From: Flavobacteriales bacterium
Lineage (GTDB): Bacteria; Bacteroidota; Bacteroidia; Flavobacteriales_F; PHOS-HE28
Direction: 5' to 3'
Assembly: GCA_016705545.1 (NCBI GenBank)
Contig: JADIYA010000006.1
Location: 310,001 to 374,000, forward strand
Length of the DNA: 64,000 nt
The notes beneath the pieces were generated by a model. The model saw only the letters and a program-made list of their open reading frames with translations, did no database searches and was not told the origin of the DNA. Positions within the stretch are counted from its first letter, which is position 1. Each line of letters starts with the position of its first letter. Shown piece after piece: positions 24,462 to 32,304 of the stretch. The position numbers were made by a program, and so were the translations under genes.

Positions 24462-25862
24462 ATGGCTCGGCGGAAGAGCAAAGGGCCGCCGCATCATCGC
24501 GCAAGCGGGAGCACCGCTCTGCCCATAGGATTCGAACAACGCGTTCCGATCGCTGATGACACCGGGCGCGCCGCGCTGGTTGCTGCGCTGAGCACGGCCT
24601 CTCCGATCAGCATCCGGCTGAATCCGAACAAGCCGTTCATGATCGATGCCGAGGCGGTGCCTTGGTGCGCGAATGGTCGCTACCTTGAGGATCGGCCTGC
24701 ATTCACGCTCGATCCCTTGTTCCATGCCGGAGCCTATTACGTGCAAGAGGCATCGAGCATGTTGCTGGAGAAAGCAGTGGTCGCCACTGGCTGCCACGAA
24801 CGCGATGTGATCGCGCTCGATCTGTGCGCTGCGCCCGGCGGAAAGAGCACGCACTTGCTCCAGCTGCTCACACCGAACAGCCTGCTCGTGGCCAATGAAC
24901 TTCACGCTGAGCGCCGAGCAGTGCTGACAGAGAATTGCTGGAAGCACGGTTCGCCGAACGTGATGATCGCTGGCAGCCAAGCCGGTGACCTTGAACCGCT
25001 AACATCCTGCTTCGACCTGATCCTGCTCGATGCCCCGTGCTCGGGCGAAGGCATGTTCCGCAAGGATCCATTCGCTCGAGCGCAATGGTCGGAAAGGCTG
25101 GTGGAGCAATGCGCGGCAACGCAACAAGGCCTGGCAAAGCACGCCTGGCAAGCCCTTAACCCCGGAGGCGCGCTGGTGTACAGCACGTGCACGTGGGAGC
25201 CCATGGAGAATGAAGTACAAGTAGCGGAATTGGTTGCCCAAGGAGGCGAGTGCTTGGAATTGCCGATTGATCCAGCATGGGGCGTGGAGCGCAGTGAGCT
25301 GCATGGCGTCGTGGGTTACCGCTGTTATCCGCATCGCGTGCGCGGTGAGGGTTTCTTCCTCAGCGTAGTGCGCAAGCCGGGTCAACTGGAGCTCCATGAA
25401 TCGCCGGAGGGCTATAAGGAACATATCAGCCTGCCCTGGGTGAAGCCGTCCATGTGCTTTGAGTCGTTTGAGCGCAATGGCATCCTCTACGCGCGTCCAG
25501 CAGCTTGGTCGCGTGAACTTGAGCGATTGTCGGCTGCACTTCGGATCACGGCGCCGGGACTCCCTTATGCCGAGCGCAAAGGCGAAGGCTGGGCGCCGCA
25601 TGCGGCTCTGGCATTGTCGAACGCATTGGACCGCAGCACCGCGAGCGAAGTCGCGCTTAACCAACCCGATGCGATTCGCTTCCTGCGCGGTGAGGCCCTG
25701 ATGGCCGATGGTGCTGAAGGAATGAGCCTGGCCAGCTTCGAGGGCATCGGCCTCGGATGGATGCACGGGGCAGGCACACGCTGGAATAACCGCTGGCCGT
25801 CGGCATGGCGCATACGCATGCATGCGAGCGAAGCAGCCGCTGTACCTTGGTCGAAGCAGTGA
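24462..25862 (+). CDS. RsmF/Nol1-Nop2-Sun family RNA m5C methyltransferase
   Basis: A 466-residue SAM-dependent methyltransferase, likely acting on 16S rRNA cytosine. Motif I is LDLCAAPGGKSTHLL (~125-140), motif IV is LDAPCSGEGMFRKDP (~188-202) and motif VI is VYSTCTWEPMENEVQ (~240-254). The two motif cysteines (PCxGxG and STCT) are both present, as needed for the covalent m5C mechanism. The extra C-terminal ~150 residues (from about GYRCYPHRVRGEGFFLSVVR) fit the RsmF-type extension rather than RsmB. It starts 4 bp after purA and probably shares its transcript. Confidence 0.92.
   Translation: MARRKSKGPPHHRASGSTALPIGFEQRVPIADDTGRAALVAALSTASPISIRLNPNKPFMIDAEAVPWCANGRYLEDRPAFTLDPLFHAGAYYVQEASSMLLEKAVVATGCHERDVIALDLCAAPGGKSTHLLQLLTPNSLLVANELHAERRAVLTENCWKHGSPNVMIAGSQAGDLEPLTSCFDLILLDAPCSGEGMFRKDPFARAQWSERLVEQCAATQQGLAKHAWQALNPGGALVYSTCTWEPMENEVQVAELVAQGGECLELPIDPAWGVERSELHGVVGYRCYPHRVRGEGFFLSVVRKPGQLELHESPEGYKEHISLPWVKPSMCFESFERNGILYARPAAWSRELERLSAALRITAPGLPYAERKGEGWAPHAALALSNALDRSTASEVALNQPDAIRFLRGEALMADGAEGMSLASFEGIGLGWMHGAGTRWNNRWPSAWRIRMHASEAAAVPWSKQ
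25844..25851 (+). promoter_or_regulatory. -7 promoter-like element before the TonB-like gene
   Basis: TACCTTGG within the last codons of the methyltransferase gene, 18 bases before the ATG at 25870. It may give the TonB-like gene its own transcript. Confidence 0.35.
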
Positions 25863-25869
25863 CTGCACC

Positions 25870-26604
25870 ATGATCGTCGCATTCCTCGACTGGTTCGAAG
25901 AGCACAAGGCCGGCGTGATCGGGGCGCTGGCCCTGCACACGCTCGCGCTATTCGTTTGCACCGTGATCTATATGCCCTCGGTGCCGCGCGATGACCAGAT
26001 CAGCGACATGCGCATCGATGTGATCAGTGATCTGGAGGCGGAAGAGATCGAGCAGCGGATCCAGGATCAGGCTGATGGCGTCCCGGAGAAGGTCACCGCC
26101 CTTACGAGCAACCTCACAGCCGAGGTGAAGCCCTCGTTCAGCCAAGCCAAACTTGCTGAGCGCGTGGAGAACGACCTGCGGGCCATGGAACAAGCCGAGT
26201 TCGAGCGATTGGCCGAAGAGCGCAAGGCGCGCGGCGAAGAAGAGCCCGAGATCCCCGAGCTCGATCCGAGCAAATGGGACCATGAGCGCTACCTCACCAA
26301 GCCCGCCGAACCCGTAAAGGTGGAAGGTGCAGCCTTGGTAGAGCACAACCTCCGCGACCGCGTGCGCGGAGAGGGCAAGCCTGGCTACTTGTGCAAGGAT
26401 CATGGCCGAGTGGTGGTGCGCGTGGAAGTGGACCGCAATGGCCGTGTGCGCAAAGCCGAATACGATCCTGCGCAAAGCAGTAGCGTGGACGAGTGCATGC
26501 TCGAGACCGCCTTGAGATCCGCCAAGGAGACCTCCTTCAGCCCAAACTCATCGGCTCCGGATCCGCACCGCGGCATCATCACCTTCCGTTTCGTGCAGCA
26601 ATAG
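25870..26604 (+). CDS. TonB-like energy transducer protein
   Basis: 244 residues from the ATG at 25870 (MIVAFLDWFEEHKAGVIGAL). It has an N-terminal membrane helix (~13-33), a long acidic/basic helical spacer (~50-160, rich in Glu and Lys) and a C-terminal domain (~170-244) with GRVVVRVEVDRNGRVRKAEY and LRSAKETSFSP, resembling the TonB C-terminal fold. The canonical proline-rich spacer is missing, replaced by a charged helix. It likely couples an inner-membrane energy source to an outer-membrane partner. No ExbB/ExbD genes are adjacent, so a specific transporter cannot be named. Confidence 0.75.
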   Translation: MIVAFLDWFEEHKAGVIGALALHTLALFVCTVIYMPSVPRDDQISDMRIDVISDLEAEEIEQRIQDQADGVPEKVTALTSNLTAEVKPSFSQAKLAERVENDLRAMEQAEFERLAEERKARGEEEPEIPELDPSKWDHERYLTKPAEPVKVEGAALVEHNLRDRVRGEGKPGYLCKDHGRVVVRVEVDRNGRVRKAEYDPAQSSSVDECMLETALRSAKETSFSPNSSAPDPHRGIITFRFVQQ

Positions 26605-26768
26605 GCAGCGCGATCCTGTAATTCCGTCACGGCGCGGTGGAGCGTTTCGGAAATCCTGTCGTGCAATCGCAATCCGTTCGCGCCACTTCGTCGCGATCAA
26701 TGCAGTGGCACCCGGGTTGACGAGCGGCGCGCATGATTCACTGCAAACCACAAAAACCCACACACGCC

Positions 26769-27212
26769 ATGACGATCGCGAAGTACCGTCCGCAGGCTGT
26801 GCTCACCAGCCCCTTCAGTGAGCTCGTGAATGAATTCTTCGGCCGCGATATCAGCCAGATGCTCGGGCATGATGACGCTCATCGCAGCGTCCCCGCCGTG
26901 AACATCGTTGAGCGCGCCAACGAATTCGAGCTGCACCTGATGGCTCCCGGCTATGCCAAAGAGGACCTGAAGCTGAACGTCGAGGACAACACCCTCACGG
27001 TGAGCGCTGAGAAGAAGGTCGAAGACCTTAAGGAGAACGAGCGCTTCACGCGCCGCGAGTTCGTGCACAGCTCTTTCACCCGCAGCTTCCGCTTGCCGGA
27101 AACGGTGAATGCAGAAGGCATCCGCGCCGAGCACGCGAACGGCATGCTGGTGGTGCGCATCCCGAAGGCAGAAGCCGTGAAGCCCAAGGCCCGAGAGATC
27201 ATCATCAGCTGA
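26769..27212 (+). CDS. Hsp20/alpha-crystallin family small heat-shock protein
   Basis: 147 residues from the ATG at 26769. A variable N-terminus (SPFSELVNEFFGRDISQM) is followed by the alpha-crystallin domain (~40-135): PAVNIVERANEFELHLMAPG, LKLNVEDNTLTVSAEKK, and the closing motif NGMLVVRIPKAE. A short C-terminal extension (PKAREIIIS) provides the I-x-I anchor used in oligomerisation. It is an ATP-independent holdase. It stands alone, with a strong hairpin terminator 25 bp after its stop. Its 164-bp upstream gap contains TTGACG at 26717-26722 as a possible -33 element. Confidence 0.95.
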   Translation: MTIAKYRPQAVLTSPFSELVNEFFGRDISQMLGHDDAHRSVPAVNIVERANEFELHLMAPGYAKEDLKLNVEDNTLTVSAEKKVEDLKENERFTRREFVHSSFTRSFRLPETVNAEGIRAEHANGMLVVRIPKAEAVKPKAREIIIS

Positions 27213-27236
27213 AGAAGGCGACCAGCACGCCACTGC

Positions 27237-27263
27237 GACAAAGCCCCTTCTCGGGGCTTTGTC
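27237..27263 (+). terminator. Hairpin terminator after hsp20
   Basis: An 11-bp perfect stem (GACAAAGCCCC / GGGGCTTTGTC) with a five-base loop, 25 bp after the hsp20 stop. It is not followed by a T run, so it may work with Rho or mainly protect the 3' end. Confidence 0.75.
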
Positions 27264-27359
27264 CGTTCATCTGAATGGACCGAACAATCATCCGCCGCGC
27301 GCAATGTGCAAGGCTGCATGAGCTGCTGTGGATGCTACCGCAGCCTGTGGATGCCCCAT

Positions 27360-27399
27360 AAAAGCGGAGCGGGGCCCGCTTTTCAGCGATCCCCGCTCC
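27360..27399 (-). terminator. Intrinsic terminator of the candidate ncRNA
   Basis: On the minus strand GGAGCGGGG pairs with CCCCGCTCC; inside it CGCT-GAAA-AGCG forms a GNRA-capped stem. The tail is GCTTTT. An alternative pairing AAAAGCGG/CCGCTTTT (27360-27380) is mutually exclusive with it. Confidence 0.65.
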
Positions 27400-27630
27400 C
27401 ATGCGACTCGGCCGTGGCCTATCGCATGCCCGATGCTCTTCCCCTTTAGGCCTCGCTGCCTTCCGGCGGCTTATCCTTCGGCTTGGGGGTTCGTTGCACG
27501 TCTGGCATGCACTCGTGCATCACGCCCGCTTGACCTCTTACCAGGTGTGGTCGCGCTTGCGCGCTTCCGGCGTCGTCCTGCATTCACTCCCAGCTATCCC
27601 CTTCTTGCGTCGGGGGAGTAAAGAACTACG
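27360..27630 (-). ncRNA. Candidate structured non-coding RNA (~270 nt)
   Basis: This lies in the one gene-free stretch over 300 bp (27213-27713). On the minus strand a promoter (TTG at 27667-27665, 20-bp spacer, TACGTTCG at 27644-27637) is followed by consecutive hairpins: TTTACTCCC/GGGAGTGAA (27622-27583), GCGC-GCAA-GCGC, TGCAC-GAG-TGCA-type, a CCCC...GGGG arm enclosing GCC-GGAA-GGC, and CATGCGA/TCGCATG (27428-27400). The end is an intrinsic terminator: 9-bp GGAGCGGGG/CCCCGCTCC with a GAAA-capped inner stem and then GCTTTT (27399-27360). No convincing protein frame exists on either strand. I could not match it to tmRNA, RNase P, SRP or 6S RNA. Extent is estimated from promoter and terminator. 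Confidence 0.6.
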
Positions 27631-27636
27631 GTGACA

Positions 27637-27667
27637 CGAACGTAGCATCCGCCACATCGCAGGCCAA
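27637..27667 (-). promoter_or_regulatory. Promoter of the candidate ncRNA
   Basis: TTG (-33) and TACGTTCG (-7) on the minus strand, separated by 20 bp, matching the Bacteroidota sigma-A consensus spacing of 19-21. It does not precede any plausible start codon, so it should drive an RNA gene. Confidence 0.6.
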
Positions 27668-27713
27668 GAAATCACAGCCTCGGATTATGCACATCTTCTG
27701 CACAAGGTCCCGA

Positions 27714-29687
27714 CTATCTTCCCGCGTGCATGACCCGCAGCACTTGGCCATCAGTCGCACCAACCAACCGTATGAAATATACCCCGGTTGAACGGTCGCT
27801 GAGGTCGATTCGCGCCACACCGGCGCCAATCGGACCGTTCATCGTGGCGTGCAACGTGCCAAGTGCATCGTGCACTTCAATGCCCTTCACGCCAGCAGCG
27901 CCAAACTCGATCAAATGCTCTGCTCCATCCTGACCCAGGTAGCGCATCGGAGATTGGGCGGCTGCTTCACTGACTCCCGAGCATGGATCAACAACCATGG
28001 CCACGAAGGCCTGGGCATCCGCGCATGGCGGCAAGCCATCGACCGTGTAGGTATACAACCCTGGCTGGCTAGTTCCTGGAGTGAAGGTGCCGCTCACCGG
28101 CGTGCCCACCGGATTGGTCCAAGTGCCTCCGGAATCGGGTGTGCCGCCCAGAAGGGATATCAACTGCACGGGCGGAGCATTCTGGCACAAAGTCACTGTT
28201 GTACTCGTGCCGGCATCGGGTGCAGCGTTCACCGTGAAGAGGAATTCAGCCGTGTCGTTGATGCATGGTGCCGTGCCAAAAACCACATATAAAACGTTGT
28301 AGCTGCCGGGGTTGGCGAGTAGCGCGTTGGTGGTGGGTTGGCCGTTGTAGAAGAAGATGCCCGTGGCATCGCCGCCGTTCACATAGCTCACCAACGGCGG
28401 GTTGCTTCCACTCGCGCATAGGGCCGTACTCACATCCAGGCCCGCATTTGCCGGGTTCAGCAGGGTAACTGTGAGCGTGCCCTGATCCTGCGGACAGCCA
28501 CCGGGGCAATTGGTGTTGTACGTGTACACGCCACCGGGATCGGTGTAGGTATCGAGTTGGCCGCTGAAGGGCAGCGCGTTGGGGCCGGTCCACGATCCGC
28601 AGGCGGAGGCACCGGTCATGTAATCAAGCAGGTTGTAGGTGCCGGAATTCTTGCAAAGCGTCACGCTTCCATCAGGTCCGGCGTACGGAGCGGCGCTGAT
28701 CGTGAGGTTCAAGCCGTTGTCGGTTCCGGTAACAATGGGCGTGCTGCTCACCACGCGGATGCGGTAGCCGTTGCCCGGAGGCGCGGCCACAGGAATGGTG
28801 CAGGCAATGCTTCCTGCTGCTGTGCTGGTCACCGAGCCGATATCGGTAGGCGCTGCGAAACTTCCGCTGGCATCGCTGAGCTGCGCGGTGAACACATTGC
28901 CCGCCGTGTAGCTGCCGCTGATGGTATAGGGAACGTTCAATTGCGCGCCTTGGCAGAAGGTGCTGCTTGCGATAGGGCTCGTGGTGATTGACGCGGGCAC
29001 CGCTACTGCGGCGGTGATCACCACGTCGTCCACGGCGAATGCTGGATCCTGCGCGGAGGAAGTGGTTCCGTTGAAGAAGCGGAAGCCGAAACGCAAGGTC
29101 GCCTGGTTGCTGAAGGCCGGCAGCGTGATGCTTTGCTGCACCCAATTCGATTGGTTGCGGTACTGGCTGATGGGCGTATTGATCACATTCCAGCTCGCTC
29201 CGCTGTTGGTGCTGTAATACACCTCGCCGTAGTTGTTCGTGCCGCCCGCACAGAGCCACCAGAAGCTCAAGGTAATGTCTGCGGCGCCTGTGGCCACATC
29301 GGTGGTCATGCCCGCGAAATGGCTGGCCGCATTGGCGCAAAGGCCATCGGCAGCCAGGAAGCAGCAACTCAGGATACCGCTGTTCTGAGCGGCCACACTG
29401 GTTATGTGGAGATAGTTTCCATTCGGATTATTGATGCCTCCAGGCTGAGCGGGCGTATTGCCCACATTGAACGGCAAGGGGAATCCGAAGCACACCACTG
29501 AGCCGTTGCCGCCGGTGTAGGCGTTATTGATCAGCCAGCTGTTGTCGGCTGATGCGGTAGCGCCACCTTGATCCGCGGTGTTCAGGGCGAAGGCCGGTGT
29601 GTCCTCGAAGTTTTCGTTGAAGAGCACCGTCTGGGCAGGAGCGATCAGAGAGCAGGAAATGAGCAGAGCAAGTAGCAGTGCGCGCAT
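27714..29687 (-). CDS. Large secreted multi-domain protein with T9SS-like C-terminus
   Basis: 657 residues from the ATG at 29687 (MRALLLALLISCSLIAPAQ, a signal peptide). The N-terminal domain (~20-225) resembles a jelly-roll/MAM-like adhesin module (LFNENFEDTPAFALN, then DPAFAVDDVVIT). A series of repeated Ig-like modules follows (PYAGPDGSVTLCKNSGTYNL, ANAGLDVSTALCASG, DAGTSTTVTLCQNAPP), each beginning with a x(N/D)AG-type motif and a Cys. The end (IEFGAAGVKGIEVHDALGTL, then STGVYFIRLVG) is a T9SS type A sorting domain. Surface adhesion is the likely role. TATCTTGC (29714-29707) is its probable -7 element. Confidence 0.88.
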   Translation of the reverse strand: MRALLLALLISCSLIAPAQTVLFNENFEDTPAFALNTADQGGATASADNSWLINNAYTGGNGSVVCFGFPLPFNVGNTPAQPGGINNPNGNYLHITSVAAQNSGILSCCFLAADGLCANAASHFAGMTTDVATGAADITLSFWWLCAGGTNNYGEVYYSTNSGASWNVINTPISQYRNQSNWVQQSITLPAFSNQATLRFGFRFFNGTTSSAQDPAFAVDDVVITAAVAVPASITTSPIASSTFCQGAQLNVPYTISGSYTAGNVFTAQLSDASGSFAAPTDIGSVTSTAAGSIACTIPVAAPPGNGYRIRVVSSTPIVTGTDNGLNLTISAAPYAGPDGSVTLCKNSGTYNLLDYMTGASACGSWTGPNALPFSGQLDTYTDPGGVYTYNTNCPGGCPQDQGTLTVTLLNPANAGLDVSTALCASGSNPPLVSYVNGGDATGIFFYNGQPTTNALLANPGSYNVLYVVFGTAPCINDTAEFLFTVNAAPDAGTSTTVTLCQNAPPVQLISLLGGTPDSGGTWTNPVGTPVSGTFTPGTSQPGLYTYTVDGLPPCADAQAFVAMVVDPCSGVSEAAAQSPMRYLGQDGAEHLIEFGAAGVKGIEVHDALGTLHATMNGPIGAGVARIDLSDRSTGVYFIRLVGATDGQVLRVMHAGR

Positions 29688-29775
29688 GGGGTACGGTTTG
29701 GGATGTGCAAGATAGAGGGTGATGAACAACTGTGCAGCAGGGCATCGAAGACGTCCGTCGCGCCCGCGGCACAGA

Positions 29776-30429
29776 CTACCAAGTCACTGCCTCGCGCTCA
29801 CTTCGCCGCAGCCTTGTGCTGAAGCCAAGGCCTACCAGAACGTTGCGCATAGGGCGCCGCTCGGCCGATTGAGGCGATCCGGGAAAGCGCTGCTGACCAA
29901 GGTCCTCCGCCAGGAATGTGCGAGAGGATTGATCATAACCGAGCGTAAGGCCGAAAGCGAGGTTCTCGGTGGCATGCACGAAATAGCCCATGCCCAATGC
30001 CCAGTAAGCAACACCATCGCGCGCCCCAACGCAGGTGCCGCAATCGAAATCGTACCATGCCAAGCCCAAACGCAAGCTGGCCTCATAGAAGGTGTTCGAT
30101 CCGGTGTAGCGCTCATAGGCCAGCTTGCCATAAGCGATGGTTCTGCGCACGTCGCCATTGGGCACGAAGGGCTGAAGCGTGCGTTGCTTCAAGGTGGTCC
30201 ACCACATGGCCCCGCCCGCTCCTATGCTCATTCCCTTCAGCACCGGCACTTGGAAGGCCAATCCCGCCTGGCCGATGTTCTCCGTATAATTGGTGAACAG
30301 CGGGTTCTTGAACGGGATGGGCAGGTTCAAGTCGCCCTTGATCGTGCTGCTCACATCAGGGAGTTTGCCCTGCGCCATCAATGACGAAGCGAGAACCGAG
30401 GCGCAGAGGAAGGCGGCTGTGCGGTGCAT
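29776..30429 (-). CDS. Predicted outer-membrane beta-barrel protein
   Basis: 217 residues from the ATG at 30429 (MHRTAAFLCASVLASSLMAQ, a signal peptide). The mature protein alternates short beta-strand segments with turns (IGQAGLAFQVPVLKGMSIGA, YEASLRLGLAWYDFDCG, ENLAFGLTLGYDQSS, NVLVGLGFSTRLR), consistent with an eight-stranded barrel. I assign no function. Its start overlaps the stop of the preceding small membrane protein gene (ATGA), and that gene follows a DUF493 gene by 3 bp, so three genes form one operon read from about 31100. Confidence 0.7.
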   Translation of the reverse strand: MHRTAAFLCASVLASSLMAQGKLPDVSSTIKGDLNLPIPFKNPLFTNYTENIGQAGLAFQVPVLKGMSIGAGGAMWWTTLKQRTLQPFVPNGDVRRTIAYGKLAYERYTGSNTFYEASLRLGLAWYDFDCGTCVGARDGVAYWALGMGYFVHATENLAFGLTLGYDQSSRTFLAEDLGQQRFPGSPQSAERRPMRNVLVGLGFSTRLRRSEREAVTW

Positions 30430-30806
30430 CAGGTCTGAAGACGGAAACGCCTCACGGTGCGTTGCGTGCCGGTGGAAAGTTCGAAGTGGTAGGTGCCGTC
30501 GGCCAGCTCCGGCAACGCGCGTTCGACCCTCCGATTGCCGCTCGGCGCCGATTCGTCGGGCCATTGATGCAATGGCTGATGCCTGTCATCGCTCAATGCC
30601 GTGCGCAGCACTTGCGCATCCGGCAAATGCAATTCGGCGAACAGCCGCTGCGGGTGATAGGCCACTTCAAGCGACCGCAGCTCGGCGTGCAAGGGCGCGG
30701 GCAGGTCGTTGGCCAGCACCTTGCGGCGGAAGCGTTGCCACAGCACCACCACCAGCAGGATGGAGAGCGTGATGAGCAGAGCGGTGCGCAGCGTCGTAAG
30801 ATCCAT
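30429..30806 (-). CDS. Small membrane-anchored hypothetical protein
   Basis: 125 residues. One N-terminal membrane helix (~5-24, TLRTALLITLSILLVVVLW) is followed by a short basic linker and a ~95-residue domain with two beta-rich segments (LRSLEVAYHPQRLFAELHLP and LPELADGTYHFELSTGTQRT). The layout suggests a domain held at the inner membrane facing the periplasm or cytoplasm. No family is recognised. It sits between a DUF493 gene and a barrel-protein gene in one operon, overlapping the latter by 4 bp. Confidence 0.7.
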   Translation of the reverse strand: MDLTTLRTALLITLSILLVVVLWQRFRRKVLANDLPAPLHAELRSLEVAYHPQRLFAELHLPDAQVLRTALSDDRHQPLHQWPDESAPSGNRRVERALPELADGTYHFELSTGTQRTVRRFRLQT

Positions 30807-30809
30807 GGT

Positions 30810-31085
30810 TCAAAGTGTGATCACGCCCTGAATAGCCGAAGCCCGCTCGTAACGCTCCACGACTTCATCAGCGCTGAGCATCACCTCCTTCACGGTGATG
30901 GATAGGTACTTGCCGCCAGCGGAATACCGCCGCAGCACCTCGGTTTCAGCCGCGAACAGCTCCAGAACGGCCTGTAGCCGCTTCTCTTCAGGCTCCAGGA
31001 TGAATTTGAACATGTAAACCGAAGGCCAATCGTGCACCTTGCCCAAGCTATCCCGCAACCGCTCTTTCGCTTCGTCGCTCAGCAT
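30810..31085 (-). CDS. DUF493 (YbeD-like) family protein
   Basis: A 91-residue protein matching the Bacteroidota DUF493 pattern: LGKVHDWPSVYMFKFILEPE near residues 14-33, and a C-terminal ACT-like beta-alpha-beta region (YSAGGKYLSITVKEVM). E. coli YbeD, a structural relative, has an ACT-like fold of uncertain role. It is the first gene of a three-gene minus-strand operon. A perfect -7 element, TACCTTTG, occurs at 31107-31100, with the start codon 15 bases downstream. Confidence 0.85.
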   Translation of the reverse strand: MLSDEAKERLRDSLGKVHDWPSVYMFKFILEPEEKRLQAVLELFAAETEVLRRYSAGGKYLSITVKEVMLSADEVVERYERASAIQGVITL

Positions 31086-31099
31086 GGCGCAACTTTGGC

Positions 31100-31107
31100 C
31101 AAAGGTA
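31100..31107 (-). promoter_or_regulatory. -7 promoter element of the DUF493 operon
   Basis: TACCTTTG on the minus strand matches TAnnTTTG exactly. It leaves a leader of about ten bases before the ATG at 31085. Confidence 0.65.
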
Positions 31108-31156
31108 GCCCGCTGTTGAACCTGCGCGTGCTAGCCGTGTACAGCACCCCCGAACC

Positions 31157-32302
31157 ATGAACCTCCGCTTCCCCTTCCGTTCGGCCTTCACTCCCGTCCT
31201 GTTCGCTTCGGTTGCTTGTACCGCGCAGACCAACGCTCCTGTTGAGAAGCCCCAAGCCGCAGCGGTACGCGACGCCTACCAAGGGGGGTGGAGCGTGAAT
31301 GCAGATGCCAAGGACAAGGCGAAGGCGGATAGCGTGCAATTTGATTTCGACCTTTTCAGCAGCACGGTCACCGCACTTACGCCCACCGAGGGATTGAACC
31401 GCTTCCGGGCTGAGCGCAACAGCGCGCTGATCCGCAACCAAGGACAGCTTCCATCGAACGATCGCACCAAGCTGAAGAAGCAAGCCGACGCGCTCAGCAC
31501 CATGCACCCGGGCAGCTTCGAGGCCGAGCTCGCCGCCTTCTACACCGCATTCCCCTCTCCCGCCTCTTACGAGCATCTCGATGCGGCCGCCCGCCAACAG
31601 CCTGCGCGCGATGAATTGGTCGGTCCACTGTTGACCCGAGCACTGCGCCACGACGACCGTGGGCAGCTCGTGCCTGCGGCCCGCGAGATGAAGCTGCGCG
31701 GCGGCGTAGCACCTGGCCTGTATGCCATGGCCGACGATATCCTGCTCTCTGTGGACCCCGATGCGGTGCTGATCGTTGCCGGTGAGATGGATGGGTTCCC
31801 GCTGCTCGTGCGCCAATATGCCGAAGGGCGAAGGCCCGATGTCCTAATCGTGGACCAACGCCTGCTCGACGATGCCAGCTACCGGGCCCGGATCTGGACG
31901 CGTGCAAAGGCCCGGGGGGCCGTGGCACCGGATGCCGCCTCATTTCCCGACCGGCTGATGAAGTCGTGCAGCAGGCCGGTGTTCCTATCGTTGGCCTTGG
32001 GCCGGCAATGGGCCGAGCGCTACGCGCCGATGCTGCATATCACCGGAATGGCCATGCGCCTGAGCGATAAGCCTTGCTGCGATATCCGCAAGCTCGATGC
32101 GGCATGGGCTGCCATGAGCCGGACCACGGAGGCCGGTCCGCTGAGCCGCAATTACGCCATACCCGCTGCCGTGCTCCTCAAGCACCATCGCGCCCAAGGC
32201 GATGAAGAGAAGGCTGCGCTCATGGAACACCAGTTGCGAGAGCTCGCCAAACGCATTGGCATCACCAGTGAATTGCAGGCGAACGGCATCCTACCTCATT
32301 GA
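31157..32302 (+). CDS. Exported protein of unknown function
   Basis: A 381-residue protein with a probable signal sequence (about 1-23, FTPVLFASVACTAQ), possibly a lipoprotein given the Ala-Cys pair. The region SVDPDAVLIVAGEMDGFPLL followed by AEGRRPDVLIVDQRLLDDAS resembles the segment found in Bacteroidota proteins annotated only as hypothetical, where a predicted membrane enzyme is read as accessing a large molecule; I cannot name the family. The N-terminal third is helical and charged. It ends 2 bp before the sigma factor gene and may be co-transcribed with it. Confidence 0.75.
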   Translation: MNLRFPFRSAFTPVLFASVACTAQTNAPVEKPQAAAVRDAYQGGWSVNADAKDKAKADSVQFDFDLFSSTVTALTPTEGLNRFRAERNSALIRNQGQLPSNDRTKLKKQADALSTMHPGSFEAELAAFYTAFPSPASYEHLDAAARQQPARDELVGPLLTRALRHDDRGQLVPAAREMKLRGGVAPGLYAMADDILLSVDPDAVLIVAGEMDGFPLLVRQYAEGRRPDVLIVDQRLLDDASYRARIWTRAKARGAVAPDAASFPDRLMKSCSRPVFLSLALGRQWAERYAPMLHITGMAMRLSDKPCCDIRKLDAAWAAMSRTTEAGPLSRNYAIPAAVLLKHHRAQGDEEKAALMEHQLRELAKRIGITSELQANGILPH

Positions 32303-32304
32303 GC

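Noticed and set aside
27430..27470. SRP RNA in the gap after hsp20
   Set aside because: The minus strand has GCCGGAAGGC reminiscent of the SRP GGAA-loop tip, but the flanking asymmetric loop and closing stem of SRP RNA are absent.
27540..27600. RNase P RNA in the same gap
   Set aside because: GGTAAGAGG resembles part of the P8-P9 region, but the conserved GAAAGUCCGGGC and ACAGA elements are missing.
27401..27634. Short plus- and minus-strand frames in the gap after hsp20
   Set aside because: No start context or family; the sequence is better explained by nested hairpins with a minus-strand promoter and terminator.
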